39,143 nt of DNA. Origin: CAYRLW01 sp964425215 (GTDB lineage Bacteria; Spirochaetota; Spirochaetia; Treponematales; Breznakiellaceae). A model generated the notes under the pieces. The model had not been told where the DNA came from. It saw only the letters and a list, made by a program, of their open reading frames with translations, and ran no database searches. Location of the stretch: contig CAYRLW010000036.1 in NCBI GenBank assembly GCA_964425215.1, forward strand, positions 1 to 39,143, written 5' to 3'. Of the stretch, positions 33,431 to 39,143 are shown piece by piece; within the stretch, counting starts at the first letter, position 1; every line of letters begins with the position of its first letter. Position numbers and translations under genes: made by a program.

Positions 33431-33484
33431 TTTTTAAACAAAGGAGGGCCTTTCAAAAGTCTGCTTTTTTTTGAAAGACCCTCC
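33431..33484 (-). terminator. Strong rho-independent terminator of the alpha-galactoside operon
   Basis: GGAGGG-x-CTTTCAAAA pairs with TTTTGAAAG-x-CCCTCC (33443-33484): 15 base pairs with one mismatch and a 10-base loop, followed on the minus strand by TTTGTTT. It begins five bases after the GH36 stop codon. Confidence 0.85.
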
Positions 33485-33489
33485 ACGTA

Positions 33490-35748
33490 TTATTCGGCTT
33501 CCAGTGTAAAGAGCCAGGAGGCAAAATCCCCCCGGTTTACGCCGTTCCAGCCGTCGCCCCCTAACAAAAGGCCCGCGCGCATCAGCTCGTCCCCCCGCCG
33601 AAGCCCCCCGTTCAACCGAACGGAGGCTTCGTTTTTAACGGGGGTAGAAGGCCGGACAGAAACCCGGTAACGGAGCGACCCGTCGAGGCCCCGGAGGATA
33701 AGGCGACCAAAGGGAGGGTTCGGCCGGGCCAGAATTTGGGACCGCAGAACTACCGCCCGCCGAAGATCCCGGGATACGGACATCCACCAGACCTCATTCC
33801 CATCCCCATCGTAGGGTCCCCGCAGGCGATACAGGGTTCCAAACTGGAATACCTCCCGCCATTCCTTATAAAACCGTATCTGCTCACGGATTTCATCCCG
33901 CTCCGAATCACCCAGGGCTCCCGGATCCAGTTCGTACCCAAAGGCCCCAAAAAAGGCTACCGAAGAACGGGTTCCGATGGGGGTCCGGCGTCCCACTTGG
34001 TGGTTCGGTACGGCGGATACGTGGGCTCCCATGGAACTGGGGGGATAGAAAAAGCTGGTTCCCCATTGAATACGAAGCCGCTCCACGGCGTCCGTATCGT
34101 CGCTCACCCACCCCTGGGGTGCGTAGGCCAGGATACCCGGATCAAAGCGGTTCCCCCCGGCGGAACAGGATTCAAAGAGGACCCCGGAAAATTCCTCCGT
34201 TAAGCGGCGGTACAATTCGTATAACCCCAGCACGTACCGGTGAAAAAATTCTCCCTGTCGGTCTAAAGGAAGGCCCAAAGAAAGGGGCTCCGTCAATTGG
34301 CGGTTCATATCCCATTTGATGTAGGATATGGGGGCAGAACGGAGCAATTTTCCAATCGCCGAGGCCAGGTAATCCACCACCTCGGCTCGAGACAGGTCCA
34401 GCACCAGCTGATTCCGTCCTAACGTTCGCCGATCCGCCATGGAACCCACCGCCCAATCCGGATGGGATTGGTACAGCTGACTGCGGGGGCTTACCATTTC
34501 CGGTTCGATCCACAGACCAAATTTTAAGCCCAGGGCCTCTACCTTTCGGGCTAGACCTTCGATCCCGTGGGGTAATTTTTTAAGATTCGCCTCCCAGTCC
34601 CCCAGGGAACTGGTATCGTCGTTCCGTTCGCCAAACCAACCATCGTCTAAAACAAATAATTCTACCCCCAGATCTTTCGCCTCCGAAGCGATCCGGAGTA
34701 GCCTCTCCTCCGTAAAGTCAAAGTAGGTGGCCTCCCAGTTGTTCAGCAAAATGGGCCGAACCTTATCCCGCCACACCCCCCGGGCCAGGCGTTGGCCGAA
34801 GAGGCGGTGAAAACTCTGGGATAGGGCCGTCAGTCCCCGATCGGTATAACCCACCACGACCTCGGGGGTTTCGAACACCCCGCGGCTCTCCAGGGCCCAG
34901 CTAAAGCCAAAGGGATTTATCCCCGCCCCCAGACGGGTATCCCCGTGGGAACCCACCTCCGCTTCGATGCTAAAATTCCCCGAATACACCAAAGCCAAAC
35001 CGTAGGCTTCTCCAAACTGCTCGGTCGTTTCCCGCCGGGCCAATAGAACCGCCGGGTTCTGCTGGGCGCTGGAAGCACCCCGGTTGCTGGTTATGGACTG
35101 GGAACCCTGGACCAGGGGCCGGCGGACCAAGTGCCGTTCCCGGGCCCAGGCCCCGGAAAATTGCACCAGATCCCAAGCGTCGTCGTCCAAATCCACCACC
35201 GCCGATAAAGCCCTATTTAAGCGCAGGGACCCGGATCCGTTATTACGGACCGTCGCGTGGCGGGTTAGAATAGGGTAATCGGCGTACACCGTATAATGGA
35301 GGTCCACCTCCACGCCCCAGGTTTCGTCCCGGAGAAAAACCGTCGCCGTTTCCGCCTCCTGGGGACTTTCGATGTAGGTTGATGGAAGACCCTCGATAGG
35401 CGGCTTCCCCGGTCGGATCAGGTGGCCCTGGTACCAGAGATCCAGAAGCAACGGAAGTCCCCGTTGATCCTGAATTTCCAGGGCAGGAAACCGAAAATCC
35501 CCCCGACCGTATGTCGGATACTCCCGCCGCGCCCAATCTAAACAAAAATCCGTGGGCAGATCGGGAGTATGGGTCGAAAGAGCCCGTTCCTCGAACCTTG
35601 CCAGGCGGGAGTAGGATTCTTCCGCCGGAAGAGCCGGCCCAAAATACACCAACGAAGGCTCTCCGTTAGGTAACAGTACGATAATATAGCTAAAAAAATC
35701 GTTACGCAGATGTAATTCTCGGGTATCTTCCCGCCATAGGATGCTCAT
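33490..35748 (-). CDS. GH36 family alpha-galactosidase
   Basis: This 752-residue alpha-galactosidase of the large bacterial GH36 type has an N-terminal beta-sandwich (about 1-330), a catalytic barrel (about 331-640) and a C-terminal beta domain. Catalytic landmarks are FVLDDGWFGERNDD, KWDMNR with the nucleophile at D480, ESCSAGGNRFD, and GWVSDDTDA with the acid/base at about D550, the same positions within two residues as in well-studied relatives. No signal peptide, so it acts inside the cell on imported raffinose-, melibiose- or stachyose-type galactosides. It is the last gene of an operon whose first three genes encode the matching ABC importer. Confidence 0.96.
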   Translation of the reverse strand: MSILWREDTRELHLRNDFFSYIIVLLPNGEPSLVYFGPALPAEESYSRLARFEERALSTHTPDLPTDFCLDWARREYPTYGRGDFRFPALEIQDQRGLPLLLDLWYQGHLIRPGKPPIEGLPSTYIESPQEAETATVFLRDETWGVEVDLHYTVYADYPILTRHATVRNNGSGSLRLNRALSAVVDLDDDAWDLVQFSGAWARERHLVRRPLVQGSQSITSNRGASSAQQNPAVLLARRETTEQFGEAYGLALVYSGNFSIEAEVGSHGDTRLGAGINPFGFSWALESRGVFETPEVVVGYTDRGLTALSQSFHRLFGQRLARGVWRDKVRPILLNNWEATYFDFTEERLLRIASEAKDLGVELFVLDDGWFGERNDDTSSLGDWEANLKKLPHGIEGLARKVEALGLKFGLWIEPEMVSPRSQLYQSHPDWAVGSMADRRTLGRNQLVLDLSRAEVVDYLASAIGKLLRSAPISYIKWDMNRQLTEPLSLGLPLDRQGEFFHRYVLGLYELYRRLTEEFSGVLFESCSAGGNRFDPGILAYAPQGWVSDDTDAVERLRIQWGTSFFYPPSSMGAHVSAVPNHQVGRRTPIGTRSSVAFFGAFGYELDPGALGDSERDEIREQIRFYKEWREVFQFGTLYRLRGPYDGDGNEVWWMSVSRDLRRAVVLRSQILARPNPPFGRLILRGLDGSLRYRVSVRPSTPVKNEASVRLNGGLRRGDELMRAGLLLGGDGWNGVNRGDFASWLFTLEAE

Positions 35749-35778
35749 AGTACCATTTCCTTCCTTATAAACCTCGGT

Positions 35779-36609
35779 TTATTTAACCGCGCTATCGACC
35801 ATTCCCTTAACAAAGTATTTTTGGAGTATCAGATACAGCACCGTCACCGGCAGAATCGCCATCAACGCCGCCGCGGCCGCCACGTTAGGGTCGCTCCCCG
35901 TAATCCCAAAGAACGACGCGATCGCCAGGGTAACCACCCGGGAAATCGGCTTCTGTAAAAAATAGACGGAAAACTGATAATCGTTCCAAATCGCCACGGC
36001 GGTTAGGATAATTACCGATACCGTAACGGGCTTTAGAAGGGGAAGGACGATCCGGTCAAAGACCCGGAATACGCTACACCCGTCGATAATCGCCGCCTCG
36101 TCCAAATCCTTGGGGATGGTCCCAATAAAGTTCGCGTACAGAAAAATTGCTAACGGCAGATTGAAGGTGATATGCACGGGGATAATTCCCCACAAAGTAC
36201 TGATCCCCCGCACCCGGACGAGCAGAACGTACAGGGGTACCAGAAGGCTCAGCGCCGGAATCATCATAATAGACAGGACGAAGGTCTTTACCAGGGTGTT
36301 CCGCCGGGATTTATTCCGTGCCAAGGGGTAAGCGGCCATCGCGCCGATTAAAACCACTAAAAGGGTCGCCACAAACGTGATAATTATGGTGTTGTAAAAC
36401 GCCCGGGGCAGATTTCCCACGTCCAGGGCCTTGGTAAAATTATCCCAAGCCAACTGTTTTGGTAAGATCCAGTTGGAAGATAAGTCCGAACGGGTTTTCA
36501 ATGAATTGGTAACCGTAATCCAAAGGGGTACCACGTGAATTGCCGCGATTCCCAGAGCCAGGGCCGACAAAAACACATTGACCGCTAAACGGGACCTATT
36601 TCTTTTCAT
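35779..36609 (-). CDS. Carbohydrate ABC transporter permease (MalG-type)
   Basis: This 276-residue permease has six hydrophobic segments and the cytoplasmic EAA loop in the form DEAAIIDGCSVFRVFDRIVL, the contact site for a MalK/MsmK-type ATPase. It is the second permease of a CUT1 sugar importer; its ATG overlaps the preceding permease stop in a TAATG junction. No ATPase gene is present in this operon, so a shared MsmK/UgpC-type ATPase encoded elsewhere must serve it, as is common. Substrate is inferred to be an alpha-galactoside from the downstream GH36. Confidence 0.93.
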   Translation of the reverse strand: MKRNRSRLAVNVFLSALALGIAAIHVVPLWITVTNSLKTRSDLSSNWILPKQLAWDNFTKALDVGNLPRAFYNTIIITFVATLLVVLIGAMAAYPLARNKSRRNTLVKTFVLSIMMIPALSLLVPLYVLLVRVRGISTLWGIIPVHITFNLPLAIFLYANFIGTIPKDLDEAAIIDGCSVFRVFDRIVLPLLKPVTVSVIILTAVAIWNDYQFSVYFLQKPISRVVTLAIASFFGITGSDPNVAAAAALMAILPVTVLYLILQKYFVKGMVDSAVK

Positions 36610-37475
36610 TAGTATTGGACCTCCCGCTTTTTAAATACCAACTGCAGTAAAACGGTAAAGACTAGGATTGATACAAAGAGCAACAGTCCAATCGCCGCCG
36701 CGTACCCCGCCATTTGGGAACCAAAGTAGGTAGAATTGATCAGTGTCGCCAGGGAGTGGGACGCGTACCCCGGCCCTCCGCCGGTTAACGCCATGATCGC
36801 GTCAAAAAGCTTGAGCCCCCCGATCAGATTGACCGTGATGCTGGTCACAAAGGCCGGATACAGCATGGGCACGGTGATATGGATAAACTTTTGCCAGGCC
36901 CCCGCCCCATCGATCTCCGCGGCCTCGTAGTACATCCCCGGAATCCCCTGAAGTCCCGCCAAATAAATGATCATGGAAACGCCGACGAACTGAAGGACGT
37001 TGATCGTTGTAATGGTCCCCACCGCGCTGATTCGGGATCCCAACCACATCTGCTTTGATCCCCCCAGGGCTACCATAATTTCGTTAAGGGCCCCATCGTA
37101 CTGGACAAGGTAGTACCACATGTACCCCATGATCACCGCTGAAATAAGCACCGGTAGATAGATAATCGTTCGGGCCACCATCCGGCTCGCGAACTTCATA
37201 TTTAATAACAGGGCGTAGGATAACCCTAGAATTTGCTGAAAAAAGGTACTCCCAAACCCGTATATCAGGGTATTGGTAAAGGCGATACGGACGTTTTCGT
37301 CCAAAGCCAGCCGTTTAAAGTTTGAAAATCCCACATAGGAAAATTTTTGGGAAAAACCGTTCCAATTGGTAAAGGAAATTCGAATTCCCTCAAAGAAGGG
37401 GAAAATTACAAACACCGCGAAAAGCAACAACGCGGGTAGGTACATCACGTCGGTTCTACGATACGTTTTTTCCAT
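36609..37475 (-). CDS. Carbohydrate ABC transporter permease (MalF-type)
   Basis: The 288-residue CUT1 permease has about six membrane segments, beginning VMYLPALLLFAVFVIFPFFEG, and an EAA loop YEAAEIDGAGAWQKFIHITV. It forms the heterodimeric channel with the 276-residue permease. I place the start at the ATG at 37475, with GGGGGA upstream and the first membrane helix following at once; the open frame continues to 37529, but that extension is not family-like. A 74-base gap with a GC-rich imperfect hairpin separates it from the binding-protein gene, as often seen where binding protein must be made in excess. Confidence 0.93.
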   Translation of the reverse strand: MEKTYRRTDVMYLPALLLFAVFVIFPFFEGIRISFTNWNGFSQKFSYVGFSNFKRLALDENVRIAFTNTLIYGFGSTFFQQILGLSYALLLNMKFASRMVARTIIYLPVLISAVIMGYMWYYLVQYDGALNEIMVALGGSKQMWLGSRISAVGTITTINVLQFVGVSMIIYLAGLQGIPGMYYEAAEIDGAGAWQKFIHITVPMLYPAFVTSITVNLIGGLKLFDAIMALTGGGPGYASHSLATLINSTYFGSQMAGYAAAIGLLLFVSILVFTVLLQLVFKKREVQY

Positions 37476-37549
37476 CCCATCCCCCAGAAAAATCAACGGA
37501 CCCCTATTCGGTGGCCCCCAGGGAGCCATCGAATTAAAGGCCGTAAACC

Positions 37550-38824
37550 CTATTTACCCCGAAGCGAATTATAATCGTTCCGCATCTTTGCTATCGCCTG
37601 GTCCAGGGTCATGGTGTTGGACAACAGCCCCGTTCCGGTCTTGCACATGGAGTCCCACATACCGCTGGGCAGGTATTCCCGATCAAAATAGCCAAAGCCC
37701 CGTACACCTTCCACGTTTTTAAAGTAGGGAGCCAAATCGCCTAATTCGGAAGTATAGCCCGGGCCCACTAAACCCGTGGGGTTTCCGTTGACCGTCGCCA
37801 TCTTATTAATATTTTCCGGCTGGGCGCAGAATTCTAGGAATTTTAAAGCCTCCGCCTTTACCGGCGAATCTTTCCATACCCCTAGGGTAATCCGCTCGCC
37901 CGTAATAAGCGTGGGGGTATCGTCCTTAGAAGCAGAAGGTACCGGCATAAAGCCAAAGTGCCCCGCCGGGTTAAAACGCTTTGCTTCACCGATTACGTAG
38001 TTCCCGTAGAGCGCGAAGGCCACGTCCCCGGCACCCAGTTTTTTACCCACGTCTTCCCAGGTCCCCTGGGTATAATCGGGATTTAAATACCCCGCGTCGC
38101 GGAAATCCACCAACATTTTGGCCACCGGAGCCCAATTGTTCCAATCAAAGGTTCCATCTTTTAATTGGGACCGATAGTTCGATTTTTCGTTGGTAATCAG
38201 ATACGAGGGGGCGGTCCAATCGTAGAAGTTCCCCACCGTCCAATCGTCCTTGGGGTTTCCGCCGATATGCACCGGGATTTTACCGATAGCTTTTACCTTG
38301 GCGCAGGCCGCCTTAAAATCATCCCAAGTCTTGATCGTCTTGTAATCCACACCGGCTTGCTTCAGAACATCGGCGTTGAACGCCACACCGGCCACGTCCA
38401 TGTCAAAGGGCAGAACGAAAACCTTGCCGTTCTTATCGGTGATAATCGGTTTAATCGTCGGATTGATTTTGGAGAACCAGCTCTGATCGTTCAGCGGAGT
38501 CAGGTATTCGCTGTACCGCATCACCGACCAACCGTGGGTGGCAAAAAGATCGGGGAGATCGTTGGCCGCCATTTTGGTTTTCATTGTATCTTCGTAGCGG
38601 GCATAGTTCACCACCTGTACCGTAATCCCCGGGTGGGAATCGTTATACGCCTTGGCTATCTCTTCCATCACCTTAAAAGAACCCTCGGTAGGCGGCGGAT
38701 TGATCGCCACCGTGATCGATACGGGTCCCTTTTTTGCCGGAGCAGTCCCCTCGGAAGACCCGCCAGCAAACACGAGCGAGGCGGAAAGAAGACCCGCCGC
38801 CACTAAAAACGCCATTCGTTTCAT
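37550..38824 (-). CDS. Extracellular sugar-binding protein (CUT1 ABC transporter)
   Basis: This 424-residue solute-binding protein of the MalE-like family 1 has a signal peptide (MKRMAFLVAAGLLSASLVFA, residues 1-20) with cleavage before GGSSEG. This is a signal-peptidase-I-like site without a cysteine, a common look in treponemes. The mature protein opens with SITVAINPPP and contains ITVQVVNYARYEDTMKTKMA and LPDLFATHGW, typical of the family's sugar-binding lobe. It delivers the sugar to the two permeases encoded downstream. It is the first gene of the operon, with AGGAGGG before the ATG and a consensus promoter and twin operators upstream. Confidence 0.94.
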   Translation of the reverse strand: MKRMAFLVAAGLLSASLVFAGGSSEGTAPAKKGPVSITVAINPPPTEGSFKVMEEIAKAYNDSHPGITVQVVNYARYEDTMKTKMAANDLPDLFATHGWSVMRYSEYLTPLNDQSWFSKINPTIKPIITDKNGKVFVLPFDMDVAGVAFNADVLKQAGVDYKTIKTWDDFKAACAKVKAIGKIPVHIGGNPKDDWTVGNFYDWTAPSYLITNEKSNYRSQLKDGTFDWNNWAPVAKMLVDFRDAGYLNPDYTQGTWEDVGKKLGAGDVAFALYGNYVIGEAKRFNPAGHFGFMPVPSASKDDTPTLITGERITLGVWKDSPVKAEALKFLEFCAQPENINKMATVNGNPTGLVGPGYTSELGDLAPYFKNVEGVRGFGYFDREYLPSGMWDSMCKTGTGLLSNTMTLDQAIAKMRNDYNSLRGK

Positions 38825-38847
38825 ATATCCCTCCTAAGCACGTTATT

Positions 38848-38861
38848 TGTAAGCGCTAACA
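38848..38861. promoter_or_regulatory. LacI/CcpA-type operator TGTAAGCGCTAACA (proximal)
   Basis: A near-perfect 14-base palindrome with the central GCGC typical of LacI-family sites. Its centre is 21 bp from the second copy, two helical turns, so both can be bound on the same DNA face. It lies in the 5' leader. Confidence 0.8.
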
Positions 38862-38868
38862 CATTATA

Positions 38869-38882
38869 TGTAAGCGCTTACA
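38869..38882. promoter_or_regulatory. LacI/CcpA-type operator TGTAAGCGCTTACA (promoter-overlapping)
   Basis: A perfect 14-base palindrome located four bases downstream of the -10 box, covering the expected transcription start. Repressor bound here would block initiation. The matching regulator is not encoded in this window, and this sequence is unlike the TTGCATGCAA site of the LacI protein at 8390-9421. Confidence 0.85.
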
Positions 38883-38886
38883 TTAA

Positions 38887-38915
38887 ATTATAAACCCGTT
38901 TTTTATATTTGTCAA
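38887..38915 (-). promoter_or_regulatory. Perfect consensus sigma-70 promoter of the alpha-galactoside operon
   Basis: On the minus strand TTGACA (38910-38915), exactly 17 bases, TATAAT (38887-38892). It is fully consensus in both boxes and in spacing, so tight repression by the two operators is expected. Confidence 0.9.
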
Positions 38916-39012
38916 ATTAAATTTTGAAACCCACGATAAACGCATGAAACCAACGGTCCTCAAGCAAGAACCGGAATATGTCAAGATAGTTGAGACGAAG
39001 TTCTCTGACAAT

Positions 39013-39143
39013 TTATGTGCATGAAGCCAGTTTTTCTCTGGTTTCCTTAGAGGGATTGGGGTAAACCAGCTGGGGTGTGGTTAGGCGGCTCAGAGGACGG
39101 GACCACCGATAAGAATGATCTTTGTAAGCTCTTTGTTTTACCT
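39013..39143 (-). CDS. 3' end of an unidentified ORF, possibly mobile-element related
   Basis: A minus-strand frame enters from the window edge and ends in TAA at 39013, giving 42 residues rich in basic and aromatic amino acids (VKQRAYKDHSYRWSRPLSRL, then TPQLVYPNPSKETREKLASC). Three bases beyond its stop lies TGTCAGAGAA, and 32 bases on there is a matching TGTCAAGATA in the opposite orientation (38979-39010), an imperfect inverted repeat. A transposase end next to an insertion-sequence terminus is possible, but I do not recognise the family. Could also be non-coding. Confidence 0.3.
   Translation of the reverse strand, partial: VKQRAYKDHSYRWSRPLSRLTTPQLVYPNPSKETREKLASCT

Overview
The window looks like part of a spirochaete chromosome, most likely a Treponema-like gut anaerobe. 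This is inference from three things: secreted binding proteins with 'FAGGSSE'-type signal-peptide ends, a PnrA/BMP-type transporter like those spirochaetes use for purine nucleosides, and a glycosyltransferase-acyltransferase fusion. Almost everything is catabolic or uptake machinery. There are no rRNA or tRNA genes and no CRISPR array. A run of exactly 100 N (4124-4223) marks a scaffold join inside a GH4 glycosidase gene.

Region 1 (1-5365) is a sugar/glycoside redox locus. A minus-strand operon encodes a Gfo/Idh/MocA dehydrogenase, two xylose-isomerase-like TIM barrels and the start of a membrane protein. It is divergent from an AraC-type regulator followed by an NAD-dependent GH4 glycosidase. 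Region 2 (5385-10768) is a small flavin/NAD redox regulon. An SDR gene converges on the operon old-yellow-enzyme - LacI regulator - fumarate-reductase-like flavoprotein. Both promoters carry the same TTGCATGCAA palindrome just downstream of the -10, so the LacI protein probably controls both.

Region 3 (10786-15955) holds an HD-GYP cyclic-di-GMP phosphodiesterase with a GAF domain and a large insertion, a PIN-PhoH ATPase whose promoter abuts its start codon, and the glycosyltransferase-acyltransferase fusion.

Region 4 (15972-33421, all minus strand) is the most striking part. It is a long purine/uric-acid catabolism locus: a BMP-family ABC importer (binding protein, double ATPase, two permeases), then a second promoter and a tightly packed operon. 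That operon runs: unrecognised 68-codon ORF, ygfK, ssnA, ygeY, two different fold-type-II PLP enzymes, and a three-subunit molybdenum hydroxylase (xdhB, xdhC, xdhA). The core matches the anaerobic urate/purine set of gut bacteria, but ygeX and ygeW are not seen here and the two PLP enzymes occupy that place.

Region 5 (33431-38915, minus strand) is an alpha-galactoside operon: binding protein, two permeases and a GH36 alpha-galactosidase. It runs from a perfect consensus sigma-70 promoter overlapped by two LacI-type operators 21 bp apart, and ends at a strong terminator. The last 130 bases hold the 3' end of an unidentified minus-strand ORF.
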